Assembly: GCF_015706575.1 (NCBI RefSeq)
Contig: NW_024037058.1
Location: 5,263,754 to 5,327,753 of the forward strand
Direction: 5' to 3'
From: Patiria miniata
Taxonomy: Eukaryota > Echinodermata > Asteroidea > Valvatida > Asterinidae
DNA length: 64,000 nt
Shown here: positions 12,501 to 23,458 of the stretch, in pieces
Layout of the letters: each line of letters begins with the position of its first letter
Position numbering within the stretch: the stretch's first letter is position 1
Program-made: the position numbers and the translations under genes
The notes under the pieces: generated by a model
Database searches by the model: none
Told to the model about the DNA's origin: nothing
The model's input: only the letters and a program-made list of their open reading frames with translations

Positions 12501-14231
12501 ACAAAACAAAATTCAGAAGTAACAGGGACAGGTAAAATGTCAGACTTTGGACGTTAAATGAACATAATGACCTACTTGTGAGAGGTTCTGTATCATTACA
12601 GTTTATAGTATGTTAATTTAATAAATGATGGAGATGTTCGCTACTTTGAATAACTAATTTTCTCTAGGCTTGGTTGCCTTTGGGAATAAAGATCGAGAAA
12701 CAGGGGTTAAATAGGGAATTGCATTTATGCAAATTATGAGGTTGTCACCTGACCTATACACAGCTTTGTATCAATGTCATTTACACCTCTAGTGTCAAAA
12801 TAAATTGAATTAATAACTCACTATCTTTATTGGTGTAACACACCTCTGCTTCTTATCAGAACTCACTCACTTTCTAGAGACAGTCAACTCACATGTACCT
12901 ACAAACTTTTAAGTTGAACCTCCACCATGCAAGTCTCAAATTTCACCTACAAAACTTCAATTTAACATGTTTAATAGGGGTGAGTGCGCCACCAGGTGTC
13001 TGACTATGGAGAGGTCAATGTTCAATTATACAATTGCATTTCTTTCAGCTGACATACCGTTTGTATGTGTTATCATCCTCTTTTGATTTATTTTTACCTG
13101 AATCCATTTTGAAAACTTTGTAACTAAACTCAACATTATTCCAACAACAAATTCCAAGGGTACCCTCCCAAACTGAATAGATATTTCTGTAAGTGTTTGT
13201 TGAAAGTTTTGATTAACTGCAAAGCAGTGGTCTCTCATTACAATTCTTGACAATTTAACATTTGGTCATTCAAGCGTAGTAGATATGCAGACATACATGC
13301 ATGACTTAGCAACACTTGGAGATAGTAAACTTTCTTGGGTCTCTTCTTCAACTCTGTAGCCTACACTAATTTTTATTTTGGTACCTTATTCTTGATTTTT
13401 AGTGCATGATCATTGTTCAACAATGACTACAGTTAATGCACATGTATAGTACCCCCCAAGGATCTCATTTCATTCTTATTTTCACACATTATGAAAGAAA
13501 GAGTGGCGCGTTTTTAAGTTAGGGGCAATTCCATACCATTACTAAAAGTGGCAAATTTATGAAATCTTCAGAACAAGAATCACAATCTTAAATGTGGAAC
13601 CGTATCCAATTTTGAGTGGTTCCAGTGAGATAAAATGTGGTGAATTAAAAAACAAACAAAAACAACAACATGTTTCGGGGCTTAATTCATAGTTGTTTTT
13701 GGTAGTCATGTGTTTGAAGTTGATTTCATACACGCAATGTTCGTACCTTTTTAATGTAATGTCCGTAACAACAAAAGCATGTTTTTTATAATATCAAAGT
13801 TCCATTTTGTAAAATGTCATTGGTATTTTTATAAAGTGAACCTATATCAAACATAACATAGTTATTTCATTAAATTCTTGCAAGAAACTTCACAGACTTT
13901 TGTCAATGCATTTTGGAAATCAAACATCTGTGTCTTAAAGCATAAAATTTGTAATGGTTGTTTACAGCGCTTATATGCATATCTTATTAATGAATTCAGC
14001 TCACATTACATTATTTACACATGTTGTACATTATTAAGGCCTAAGCTAGAGTTGTACCAAATTATATAGAATTTGCTTTCGCTGCAAGTATTTCACTTTA
14101 TCGTTTCAAATTGGTTTTAGGCTCTGAATGTAAATTCCGTAACGATGGAAATGCAAACAGTCACTTTTGTTTGTGATACACTCTTCATTGGCAGTGCCTT
14201 GTGCAGTACACATCTGTGCTTGGGTATAATT
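9594..14231. other. Non-coding spacer, largely paralogous to 24.16-27.74 kb
   Basis: Matches to the second copy: 9720-9830 to 24165-24290 (TGCTGATTTTCACATCA), 11866-12990 to 24450-26470, and 13026-13500 to 26830-27330. No coding exon is evident. A poly-C tract lies near 10117, and degenerate CRE-like repeats at 10870-11650 (listed separately). Bases 9830-10150 and 10215-11860 have no obvious counterpart. Confidence 0.5.
10870..11650. repeat. Degenerate tandem units (about 330-380 bp) with CRE-like palindromes
   Basis: Three units are recognised by CCGATGATGTCAC (10881), CCTGATGACATCATGATG (11261) and CCTGATGACGTCATCA (11592), the last two each preceded by GCTTGTA(A/G)TTTGA(T/C)A. The third contains the perfect 14-base palindrome TGATGACGTCATCA, which embeds the CRE core TGACGTCA. 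Units are too diverged to set exact borders. Regulatory function is not shown. Confidence 0.4.
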
Positions 14232-14560
14232 CGTCGGGTGCCCGGCAGAAGGGTATATGAGCGTTCTGATGCAAAAATCATTTTCAAGAAAATTGCATTG
14301 AAAGGTTCCATTGTTCCCTCGCGCGCATTATGTATCCAATGTTCTCCCACACGTAATATAAATCGTACGAATTTGAAATTTGTCACACGTATGAATCATA
14401 AGTTTTGGATCAACTTGTATTAATTTCTGATGAAAATGTTTACATTTCATTCAAATGGAGGCAGTTTTCTGCATATGCCCTTTTGCTGGGAACATTTTGG
14501 TCATTACGCGCTATTGCATAAAGGCATGCGCACATATGCCCTTCTGCCGGGCACACGACG
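14232..14560. mobile_element. MITE, 329 bp, with AATT target duplication
   Basis: The left end CGTCGGGTGCCCGGCAGAAG and the reverse complement of the right end CGTCGTGTGCCCGGCAGAAG are nearly identical inverted repeats of about 28 bp, both continuing into GG(T/C)ATATG. AATT lies on both sides (14228-14231, 14561-14564). The paralogous site near 27731-27742 reads GGTATAATTGTAATG, the uninterrupted target with one AATT. Non-coding; the superfamily is not clear from a 4-bp duplication. Confidence 0.8.
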
Positions 14561-16091
14561 AATTGTAATGTACATTTCCTTACATTATATTTTCACCTTT
14601 GTATTTTTCTGTGTTGACAAAATGGGAGCTTGGGCCTACAGTTATAGGGCAACTAAATTTTTACTTCACTGGGGAAATGGATCAGAATTTAGTTCTTAAT
14701 TTACAAAAATCAAATAGTCTCAGCAGAAAAAGATATATACAAAAGATATGATTTTTTTATGAAAAAAAATTTGAAACAAAATGTTCAGTTTTGGGTTCTG
14801 TCATTTTCAGTGAATTCAACTACATTACAACCATGTTGAAAGATCTCCTTGTAGTTTCATGGTTGGCTTTGCATTTATGTTTTCCTAATATTGTAAACAC
14901 ATATTGTGAAATGGAAAGTGGCCCTATAGTCACTGATTGGGCAAATTCTACTCAGATTTTAATGTGAAGCCTGATTTTCCTTGGGTATTTTCTTGGAGAC
15001 ATTTAATCTCTTTGCATTTGAAAAGTTTAATTAAATCAAACTTTGAAATCAAGAATCATTCCAACAACTTGTAGTCCAACCTGAGTCATTTCTTTTGCTC
15101 TTCTATCAATTGGGTGCTTGTCTTTTTTGTGTGAAGGGAAACCAGGAAATATCTTGAATGTAATAAAGTAATGTGTTTTCACCCAATTCATTTTAGAATA
15201 AATGTTCAACATGTATGTTCTAATGTTTAAAATGTTTAACCTTTAAAAGGCTGTTATTTTGGATTACTTTTGTGCACACACATATGCATAATGCAAGGAG
15301 ACACATTCCCGGCATTTACATTATTGATCTTGATTAGGGGCAGCTGGGAAGCAATTAAACATGTGAGTAAATTATTGTCTGAGGGCAAATAATTCAAAAT
15401 TTTGGGGTAATTTTTCATTGACTGAACGTTGGGGGGGGGGGAGCAATTTTCTCAGTTTGATGTATCATTCAGAAGTGAGTAATATTTAAACTGCTAGAAA
15501 ACCTTTCTTTTATAGGTTTTGTAAGTATAAGTAAAAAAGCAGGCAAGTGGCATGCACAGCTGGCTTTATATTGATCACCTACAGTGAGAGCATATAGCTG
15601 CATCAAGTAACACCAACAGTCCTGACCAGTGAATCCTGCTTTATGTAGGCAGGGAGCACCCAACCATTAAAGACAGTCACTTGACTGATTTTGACTGAAA
15701 TGACAACTTTGCACACAATGTATGTTTGCATTCAGAAGGGTTTATAATAAGTTATATTCCATAACTAGGTGAGCCATTTTTTTTGGGGGGGGGGGGAGGA
15801 GGGGGTAGTGATTTATGCAAGAGTGAGCACATAGATTGCTAGAGGAAAATAATAAATTGCAACCAAAATCTTCTTCATGCTGAAATTTGTAAATTACCAG
15901 GGCTACTGACTCCAAAAATAACATTGGCAACTTCTGATTTATTTTTTTGGGGCACTAGTTTCATGGAAATACTGCCATTTATGCACAGGAAACCTGCATT
16001 GAGCTGTGCCAACAAGTATTTGCCTCAAGAGGCCACTTTTCAACTCAACGGTCTTTATGAAAGTACACTTACTTCTACAAAATGAACTTAC
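14561..16091. other. Non-coding spacer, paralogous to 27740-29402
   Basis: Closely similar to the second copy (for example the block from GTGCTTGTCTTTTTTGTGTG, 15114 versus 28073). The second copy has extra DNA at about 28460-28850. It includes poly-G tracts at 15429 and 15784 whose lengths differ between copies. No gene seen. Confidence 0.5.
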
Positions 16092-16188
16092 CTGTACATG
16101 GAAGTACATTGGGGAATCTGTTCTTGTTTTTGCAGACAGGTTTCTTGGCTTCCTCACAGTTGACTGCCACTGTCATTTCATATAGCAC
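16092..16188 (-). CDS. Tyrosine-phosphatase-like exon, copy 2
   Basis: The same 97-bp exon as at 5003, with a GTAAGT donor on the low side and an acceptor (GAAATGTAG) on the high side. The peptide contains TVAVNCEEAKKPVC then KNKNRFPNVLPC. It lies about 0.7 kb downstream (on the minus strand) of two further exon candidates at 16908 and 17049. Identity with copy 3 at 29403 is essentially complete here, as it is for the surrounding introns, so conservation between these two says nothing about selection. Confidence 0.45.
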
Positions 16189-16569
16189 CTACATTTCAAA
16201 GTGAACAAATTGACAACACGTACTACATTACTTTTTCTCTAGTTGGACTTCCATTACAATAAAGAATTGTTGACAGGTGTGATGTGGGATATGACATTTT
16301 TAACATCCAAGGGGTGCATTTCGCCTCAGGTGTTGTGGGCCCCGAGAAGATTGAAAACAGCATACTTTTAAGTATCCCACATCACACCAGTCAACAAATG
16401 GGCTTGTCTTCAGACAAGGTGTTGTAGCAAGTAAAGATTCAAATTTCTCAAGAAATTCATTAAGTTGGTCTTTCTGTGCATAAATTAGCATAATTTTAAT
16501 TAAAAAATTGATCCACTTTAAATATTAAAGTGGAACTTTTTATATGTGATAGTTGATTCAAACTTTAGA

Positions 16570-16616
16570 TTCTAGATGCTCTGTGGTGCAATGTGAGGCA
16601 TTTTCTGGCCACTTTC
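16570..16616 (-). repeat. Conserved 46-bp repeat core, reverse copy
   Basis: The reverse complement of TTCTAGATGCTCTGTGGTGC and following bases matches the core found inside the hAT-type MITE at 57850-57895 and at 17596-17642 (GAAATTGCCTCAGATC, ACCACAGAGCATCTAGAA). It is therefore a remnant of the same element family; its paralogue is near 29955-30000. Borders are not recognisable. Confidence 0.5.
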
Positions 16617-16907
16617 CTCTTACTTTTTGAATGAAATGTGCTCGTTTTTTGGGGAGATGGCGGAAGGTCATCAAAGTTGATCTCTTTGTAGCTTGAATCT
16701 CTTTCGAGATTTTACATCACAAACATTACATCAAAACTGTAACTTGACTCTCTTTCGAAATTTGCCCTCTTTAGCTTGATCCACGATTTTTTGTTTTGTG
16801 CAGCTGCAACCGCACCGGAGAGAATGTTCAATCTCTTGCCATGGCTTGCAGACCCGGATTTAGATTTAAAATAGACTTACACCACATAACTGCTGTTGTG
16901 TTAGTAC

Positions 16908-16992
16908 CTGTTCGTCAGTCTGTGATGTGTAGAGGTGGGCATGGCTCTCCCCAATCTCAGCATTCATCTCAGCAATGGATGGACCAATCAGC
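16908..16992 (-). CDS. Candidate exon of unknown gene
   Basis: An 85-bp stretch on the minus strand with acceptor CCTCCATAG and donor GTACTAAC. One frame is open across it (LIGPSIAEMNAEIGES, HAHLYTSQTDEQ). I do not recognise the family. An identical copy lies at 30293-30377; in the 59.8-kb block it is deleted. The reading phase does not fit simply with the neighbouring candidate at 17049-17127, so one of the two may not be a true exon. Confidence 0.3.
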
Positions 16993-17048
16993 CTATGGAG
17001 GGCACAAAATACAAATGAATATTTACAATAAGTGTCAACTGAACTTAC

Positions 17049-17127
17049 CTGGGATGCAATAAGAGAGAAAGCCTCAAATATGTGAGTTTGGGAAATTTTG
17101 TAACAAAGCACTGCTGATGCTGAATCA
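17049..17127 (-). CDS. Candidate exon of unknown gene
   Basis: A 79-bp minus-strand stretch with a strong acceptor (TTATTTCTCTCAG) and a consensus donor (CAG then GTAAGT). The most protein-like frame reads DSASAVLCYKISQTHIF then EAFSLIASQ. Not recognised. A copy at 30434-30512 is identical as far as read. Splice-site quality is the main evidence. Confidence 0.3.
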
Positions 17128-17931
17128 CTGAGAGAAATAACAAGTTTTGTTATGATGAATATAATTCAAATGAACAATGCAAGCGTTGTGCTGTTGAATG
17201 CTTTACATGCATGTAAAACACCAACCACACACTAGCTAAAAAATGTTGATAAATATAAAGAAAGTGAGGGAAAATTAAACCCACAACAGAACAAAACTAC
17301 GTTCCAAAACTAATTACTGTCAGTTCAATTTTTACCTCTTTTTATTTGTTTACTTTTGTCTACACAACAAACTTGAGTATCCATGGGCGACAATCGGTGG
17401 GGGACGGGGGGACAAGTCCTCCCTCCCCACTTTTTTAAAGTCGGAGGATATCATATCATTTGTGTACCCCCCCCCCCCCCGCCACTTTTTTTGTCCCCGA
17501 ATTAAAATTGTTGACAACAAAAGGATTCTATAGCTCACAATAACTGATGACTCCAAACTAAAAAATAGATGATTATTTTGTTCACAACAATTTGAAGTGG
17601 TCAGAAATTGCCTCAGATCACACCACAGAGCATCTAGAATACAACATTTTCCGGGGCCCTTAAGCGGGTTCTAGACCCCATGCCTGTTAGGGCTTCGCGC
17701 TCGCATTAACTCTGTTCAAGATATGCCCCTCCCCCCACTTTCGAGAATCAGGAAATTCCACAAGCGATAGACACCTGTGTGAGTATCCTGACTGGTAACA
17801 TATCAAAGGATATTAAAACAGGTGTCATCTGCAATACAAGTCAGCTCAGAATAACTGTATCAGGTAATTGACCCTGAGGCTTCTTTATGTTTACCTTTCT
17901 GATAAACCTGTCCATAATCTTGCTAATTACA
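17128..17931. other. Spacer with a hAT-MITE-related remnant
   Basis: It includes poly-C at about 17467-17480 and, at 17596-17642, the core GTCAGAAATTGCCTCAGATC followed by ACCACAGAGCATC shared with the MITE at 57702-57941. From about 17663 (GGGTTCTAGACCCC) onward the DNA is shared with 30950 and 59877. No gene seen. Confidence 0.5.
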
Positions 17932-18264
17932 AGCTCTAGACTCTTGGATCCATTAGATATAAAACACAGTCAGCATGCTGTATTCGATTTCACTATGAGC
18001 ACGTACCAATTAAAGCTCTACATAAGTGGAATCTGGGGACTGCAAATATTACCAGCCCAGAACCTTTGGATCCATTTGATATAAAACACTGCATTTGATT
18101 TTACTATGAGCACGTACCACAGTGCTACGTTATCGGATTTGGGTACTGGTACTGCAAATATTACCAGCCCAGGACCTTTGGATCCATTTGATATAGAACA
18201 CTGCATTTGATTTTACTATGAGCACGTACCAAAGCTCTACAGAAGTGGAATCTGGGGACTGCAA
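17932..18264 (+). repeat. Three units of a 113-bp minisatellite, upstream-block copy 1
   Basis: Each unit contains CCAGCCCAGGACCTTTGGAT, GATATAAAACACTGCATTTG and ATGAGCACGTACCAA, then one of two endings (GCTACGTTATCGGA or CTCTACATAAGTGG). The array has three units here and three at both 31198-31530 and 60153-60480. The unchanged count suggests it was copied whole with the segmental duplication. Confidence 0.8.
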
Positions 18265-18899
18265 ATGACTCAAAATCATGTGACATGGTGTTGATACAGA
18301 GGGGCGTATACATAGAACGCCATCTTTGTTCATTTCAACCATTGCCGTAAGTGACATCAGAATGGGCAGATAGCAATGGCTCATTTCATATGTACTTGAA
18401 GGTAAGATTTTTATTTAATGGGTCTACCTGTAAGTCTGTCTATACATTTGATGTAAATCACCAGCATCACATTATCTCATATGAGGTACATGTATGTAAA
18501 CTCAGTATTTGCCAATTACAAGGAAATTCATGTGGATCTGTCAAACCTGTTAGAATGCAGACATGTGGAATACATGAATCTCCTTATATTCATGACAGAA
18601 ATAAGTGAAGCGCATTGTTTGTACTTACATGTAGTCTCTTACAAAGAAGTGTGAGACCTTTAAGAAGATTCGTCACAGACGTAGCTTAGTGAATCACAAA
18701 ATAATAATAAAACAAAAAAAATATAAACCGATGTGAAGGTAAACGTTTTTTTAATGAAATTTCTTTGAGGAAAGTGGACTTTGAGTCTATGTTTTGAAAT
18801 ATGAGCCAGTTAAAGTACTTGAAAAATTTTTTTCTTCGGTGCAGACTATATTTGGTTGCATTAACTCCTGCTACCTAGAGTACTCAAACCACCCAGCTG
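18265..18899. other. Non-coding part of the TRIM upstream block
   Basis: Paralogous to 31531-32176 and 60481-61133 (landmarks ATACATGAATCTCCTT, AAGTGGACTTTGA). It lies between the minisatellite and the tRNA-like sequence. No exon is convincing; TACTTGAAGGTAAGATTT near 18394 resembles a splice donor and recurs in the other copies, so a non-coding first exon of the downstream TRIM gene could end here. Confidence 0.4.
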
Positions 18900-18922
18900 A
18901 CCAAGGCAAGCTCAGAGGTGGA

Positions 18923-19978
18923 GCATTAGACTGGTTTAAATCATACCTTAATGACCGATCTCAATTTGTCTGGGTCAATGATTCAAGTTCATCTACTGTC
19001 TCTCTTGATTTTGGGCTACCTCAAGGATCAGTCCTAGGGCCCGTCTTGTTCTCTCTGTATACAATGCCACTTGGTGAAATCATTCGAAAGCATGGTCTAT
19101 CCTATCATTGTTATGCAGATGATACCCAATTATATATGTCAGTAGACCCTCAACAACACAAGGTTGATTCAGCAATCCAGAAGATGGAAACATGCATTGA
19201 TGACGTACGTTCTTGGATGACTCACAACTGGCTCAAATTCAACGATGAAAAGACCAAATTTATCATCATAGGTTCAAAGCAGCAATCGTGCAAAGTTCAT
19301 GTTCCATCCATAAGGGTTGGTGATTCAACCATCATGCCATCAAATAAAGTCAGAAATCTTGGTATTATCTTTGATTCATCTCTATCCATGGAACCTCACC
19401 TTACATCAATCTCTAGATCAGTCTGCATGTCGATCCGTAACATCGGACACATACGAAAATATCTTGACAAACACACAACTGAAATACTTGTTCACGCTTT
19501 CATCACATCCAAAATTGACATGGGCAATTCACTATTGTATGGCATTAACCTAAATCAACTAAACCGTTTGCAGCGACTACAAAACATCAGTGCCAGACTA
19601 ATCTCTCTCACTAGTAAACATTCTCACATCACTCCTGTACTAGCAGATCTCCACTGGCTTCCAGTATCATACAGAATCAAATACAAACTTGGCCTATTCG
19701 TGTTCAAAATCCTCCTCAACAATGCGCCGGTGTATCTCATCGACCTCATCCACCCGTACTCAACAGCACGCACCGGACTCCGCTCCAGTGAGCTCATGAT
19801 GCTTCACGAGCCCAGGACCTCCACTCTATGGGGTGACAGATCCTTTGTTGCAGCGTCAGCCCGAGTGTGGAACCAACTCCCTCTGGCTATCAAATCATCT
19901 CCATCCATCACAACATTTAAGACAAACATAAAATCTCACCTGTACAAACAAGCTTATTCTCACAATACACAATCCTAA
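18923..19978 (+). CDS. LINE reverse transcriptase, C-terminal part
   Basis: About 350 codons are open from the 5' truncation point to the TAA at 19976-19978. Seen in order: LDWFKSYLNDRSQFV, GLPQGSVLGPVLFSLY, the catalytic YADDTQLY, WLKFNDEKT, then the thumb and C-terminal region with LNRLQRLQN, LHWLPVSYRIKYK and VWNQLPLAI. This is the order seen in Jockey-superfamily (CR1/L2/Rex-like) elements. An ATG at 18794 extends the frame by 43 codons, but those bases are host flank, not LINE. The open frame suggests a recent insertion; without an endonuclease it cannot move by itself. Confidence 0.85.
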   Translation, partial: ALDWFKSYLNDRSQFVWVNDSSSSTVSLDFGLPQGSVLGPVLFSLYTMPLGEIIRKHGLSYHCYADDTQLYMSVDPQQHKVDSAIQKMETCIDDVRSWMTHNWLKFNDEKTKFIIIGSKQQSCKVHVPSIRVGDSTIMPSNKVRNLGIIFDSSLSMEPHLTSISRSVCMSIRNIGHIRKYLDKHTTEILVHAFITSKIDMGNSLLYGINLNQLNRLQRLQNISARLISLTSKHSHITPVLADLHWLPVSYRIKYKLGLFVFKILLNNAPVYLIDLIHPYSTARTGLRSSELMMLHEPRTSTLWGDRSFVAASARVWNQLPLAIKSSPSITTFKTNIKSHLYKQAYSHNTQS

Positions 19979-20066
19979 CTTGACTTTCTCCTCGAGCGCC
20001 ATGAGTGCCTATTTTTGGCGGATACCGGCGCTTTACAAATGTTCTTTTACTATTATTATTATTATT
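18924..20066 (+). mobile_element. 5'-truncated non-LTR retrotransposon (CR1/L2-like)
   Basis: The insertion is bounded by comparison with the empty sites at 32194-32206 and 61150-61165: GGTGGAG continues directly to the (A)AGACGTCTGC stretch there. It holds the C-terminal part of a reverse transcriptase and a short 3' tail with GGCGCTTTACAAAT and a run of ATT units (20049-20066), the usual end of CR1/L2-type LINEs. The endonuclease and the N-terminal RT half are absent, as expected from 5' truncation. No clear target duplication. Confidence 0.85.
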
Positions 20067-20920
20067 AAAACGTCTGCACAGGAGGTACTGGGTTCGAGTC
20101 CCACCTGAGTAACAGTAAGAGTGCCCTTTTGTATACAATCCCCCGTTTTACACCAGTGTTCCCCCCCCCCATATTTGTAAAGAGTGCCCTTTTTTTTTTT
20201 AAAACAAGTGCCCTTTTTGTTACCAGCGGTCTTTTATGTGTGCCCTTTTTGGAATTTCGCGCGACCATCGCCAATTTTTCCACCCTGAAAAGTGCCACAT
20301 ATTGTCGATGATCATGCGGTTTGAAAAGCACCCTTAACCTTAATTTTCTATTTTATGGAGGTCATTTTCACGGAGGGATGTGCGACTGCTATTTTTACAA
20401 ACTTTTTACACTGAGTACACAGTGTTTAGGGCAAAACCCAGTGTTAGAAAAAAAATTCAATTTTGTTGTGAACTGTTTCATTCAGACCTGTAGCCACGTC
20501 CTCATCAAGTCAATGAAAAATCATTTTTTGTCAGGTCAACTCACAAACTATTTATAAAACAAACTGTGCCAAAAGCATTTTTTTGCCATTGAAAACCTTT
20601 TTACTTGAGACCTACTTTTGTTTTGACTTGTTATGAACTTTATTACAACTTACATTAGACGTAGAAAATGTCCCAGATAACAGCTGAAGAGAATTTTTTA
20701 ATGTAACATTTTCAGGACAAAGTATGCTCTTTCATAAACATGGTCACCCTATTATACAAATTGCTATTTTCTTTTGGAAAAACATAACTAACATCAGGTT
20801 TTGAATCAAGCACATAGTGTATGAATAAACCTTCAAGTTTATGAATACTCTACTTGACAAAATGTTTTAAACTTTACCAAATGATCATTTGAAGTTGAAT
20901 ACATGTAATTCCAAAACCTT
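20067..20920. other. Non-coding part of the TRIM upstream block
   Basis: Paralogous to 32207-32942 and 61166-61740. It contains AGTGCCCTTTT-type motifs in several degenerate copies (20120-20240), AAGTGCCACATATTGT, and CCTGTAGCCACGTCCTCATC. No gene seen. A TTAA-flanked MITE follows at 20921. Confidence 0.45.
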
Positions 20921-21447
20921 TTAATAAAAGGGAAAATACAACATTTGCAAACATCAAAAAATAAAACTACCAAATCATTTTAAAATACCTTGCTGGACTG
21001 TTAGTGAATGACAGTGTAAAGCATCCTGTAAAATCATGGCACCTGGTATACTGTCATTTTCAAGAAAAGTGGTATTTTTGTATCAATTTCCAGCGCTGAT
21101 CGGCCGATGAGCGTAGGAAAAAAACTGGCTTTTTTTCAAATACTGGCCCCAATTGACCATCGCACTTGTTTGCAATCGATTACAAACCTATGAACGGGTA
21201 CGAGCCAGCTAAACTGGTTCCCTGACCTTACAATTCCCCAATGTATGTAAACTGCTCTGTTTCTTCTTATATGGAGTCAGGGAACCAGACTACAGAAAAA
21301 TGATTGTTTTTCTTGGTTTTTATAGCATTTTCGAACCAAAAACCTCAAAAAAGTCAGTGTAACTATATTTGCTATATATTTCCAACCCCCCAATTCCATC
21401 CATTTCTGAAAATTACAGCAAAAGCAAATGATGTATATTCCCTTTAA
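20921..21447. mobile_element. TTAA-flanked MITE, copy 1
   Basis: The left end TTAATAAAAGGGAAAATACA and the reverse complement of the right end TTAAAGGGAATATACATCA are inverted, with TTAA at both borders. The TRIM genes at 33685 and 61800 have no insertion at this point (CCTTTTATGTGCTTCATTTG is continuous). Related copies sit at 32943-33447 and 41232-41702. TTAA targeting is typical of piggyBac-like (also Kolobok-like) transposases; no coding capacity. It ends 16 bp before the TRIM splice acceptor. Confidence 0.75.
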
Positions 21448-21503
21448 TGTGCTTCATTTGTAGGTTAAAGGTCCATCCTATCGCACCAAGCCCAACAGTG
21501 AAG

Positions 21504-23458
21504 ATGGCATCTAATGTTACAGTGCAATCAGTGTTGGAGAAGATTAGTGTGGATCATCTGGAATGCTCCATCTGCACCAACCGTTTCAGGCAGCCCAAAC
21601 TGCTGGACTGTTTGCATAGTTTTTGCCTGCAATGCCTCCAAGAGCTCAGACAGAGCCAAGATCCTAGTGGTACAAAGCTGACATGTCCTCTGTGCAGACG
21701 TGAAACCATGTTGAAAGGGTCTGGGGTTGCTGATCTCCCTAATAACTTTGCATTCAGTGCCCTGGTGGAGGAAGTTACAATGCAGGAAAAGCTACTGAAA
21801 GGTCAAGGGTCAGAGATCAAATGTCAAGCCTGTGATGAGGAGAATCAAGCTATTTCAAGATGCATAGACTGTGATCATTCCTGTGTCAAGAATGTCAAAA
21901 GGCTCATAAACGTATGACTGTCATGAAATCTCATAAAATCTACACACTGGCTCAACTTCGATCAGGAGAGATTGTCTACAAGAGTAAACTAAGAGAAGAA
22001 GTTCCCAAATGCGGCAAGCATCCAGATCAGAATCTCAATGTCTACTGTAATACATGTGAGGAAGTCATATGTCTCATGTGTACTGTTCTAGATCATGAAA
22101 AACCAAAACACTCTTTTATTGGCTTACCTGAGGCCTATGAGAAATGTAAGAAAAAAGTAGAAGAACTTGTTGCAAATATTGGTAAAAGCAAAACCAAACT
22201 GAACAAAACCATAGATAAGACATGCCAATCTCGCAAGAAACTCAACAAAATGTTTGCAAACATCAAAAAGAAAATCTCAGAAAAAGCCGAGAGAGAGGTT
22301 GCCAAGATCCGACAGGAGGAGCAGAAATTGTTAGAAGAGACAGATAGGATTTACCAAGAGAGAATCACACCATTTGAAGCTGCTGAAGCTACCAACAGGA
22401 AAGAGGTGACACAGACAGAGCACAAGCTGGAGGAGGTGAAACAACTCATGAATCAAGCAAGTTGCTATGAGATTCTTGGACTTCAACAGAAGCTCTTGCA
22501 TAACCTCAGTGAATTGACAGGGAAACAGCCACAGCAAGTTCCTGACAAGTTGACCTTCATGAACTTTGAAGAAGGTGAGAGGTCACTTGGGAGACTCATT
22601 CTGGAAGAAGAGCCAAAGGCTGCAGCAAAGCAATCACCAAGACCACGAAGATCCTTTGTGAAGGAGAAATGGGAACTGGAGACCAAAATTGAATACGTTG
22701 AATTAACAAATGCATTCATAACACATGTTGCAGCACTCTCTGACAATAAAATACTTGCACTATCTAGAAGATTTAATGGAAACAGTGATGCACTGTTTGA
22801 AGTTTCAATTCCATATAGTCATAAGAAAGGATCTCCTATCCCACAAAAGCTTCACAACTATTGTCTCACTGATGTCAGGTGTATTGCAGTGAGCAAGGAT
22901 GACAAGCTCCTTGTTCTAGATGGTCCAGTAGTTAAGGTCTGCAACAAGCAACATCAGCTCCTCCATCAGTTCACACCAGGTAGAGGGTCAGACAGCCAAC
23001 CAACATGCCTTGCAGTGGATGACAGCAATCTGATAGCAGTGGGTTATGAAGGCAAGAAGGAGATATCTCTACACAACCCAGATGGGTCCCTCATCAGGAG
23101 ACTGCCTGCTCCAATGATTGAGGATTATCTGACAATGTACAATCACCACCTCATCTACACAACTGGCTTCAACAAACGGTTGGTGTGTTTAGACTACTAT
23201 GGTGCCAGTGTATTCACAGTAGATATGACTAGCAAAATGCTGGGGGGTTTGTACCCTACTGGTGTGTGCTGTGACAGTGATGGCAGCATCTATGTTGCTG
23301 TGTACAGACATCCAACAGGTGATATTCTGCATTACAGTCCTGATGGCAAGTACATTGGATGTGTGATCAAGGGATGTGGTTGTCAACAGGGCATCACATT
23401 CACATCAGACAGTGATCTGGTTGTGGCTGCAGGAGATTCTGTACAGATTTATCACTGA
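21504..23458 (+). pseudogene. TRIM-like gene with one frame break in B-box 1
   Basis: ATG at 21504 (MASNVTVQSV), preceded by a splice acceptor CTTCATTTGTAG ending at 21463. The RING (CSIC, CLHSFCLQC, CPLCR) and first half of B-box 1 are in one frame; a T missing near 21877 (GATCATTCCTGTG versus GATCATTTCCTCTG in the paralogues) shifts the frame and the first reading stops at 21917. The rest (B-box 2, coiled coil, propeller) is open in the frame of 21914-23458. The coiled coil is the shortest of the set (two heptads). The last codons changed from CGA GTG TAA to a TGA, trimming two residues. As read, only a RING-plus-partial-B-box protein would be made; a sequence error is the alternative. Confidence 0.75.

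Larger units (their letters stand above)
18900..20110 (+). other. tRNA-like sequence split by a LINE
   Basis: The left piece 18900-18923 (ACCAAGGCAAGCTCAGAGG) has the A-box-like GCTCAGAGGTGGAG. The right piece 20067-20110 has the B-box GGGTTCGAGTCCCACC and ends CTGAGT. The uninterrupted versions at 32177-32252 and 61134-61210 have nearly complementary ends (ACCCAGG and CCTGAGT) and the length of a tRNA. This looks like a tRNA-derived repeat or relic; the anticodon arm is poor, so a working tRNA is unlikely. Confidence 0.4.

Noticed and set aside
18794-18922. N-terminal 43 codons of the LINE reading frame
   Set aside because: Comparison with the empty sites shows these bases are host flank, so the ATG is accidental.
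18900-20110. Functional tRNA gene
   Set aside because: Poor anticodon arm, lack of T33 in the intact copies and interruption here; called tRNA-like only.
21447-21503. Upstream in-frame start for the third TRIM gene
   Set aside because: It lies before a conserved splice acceptor (ending at 21463); the shared MASNVT start at 21504 is better supported.
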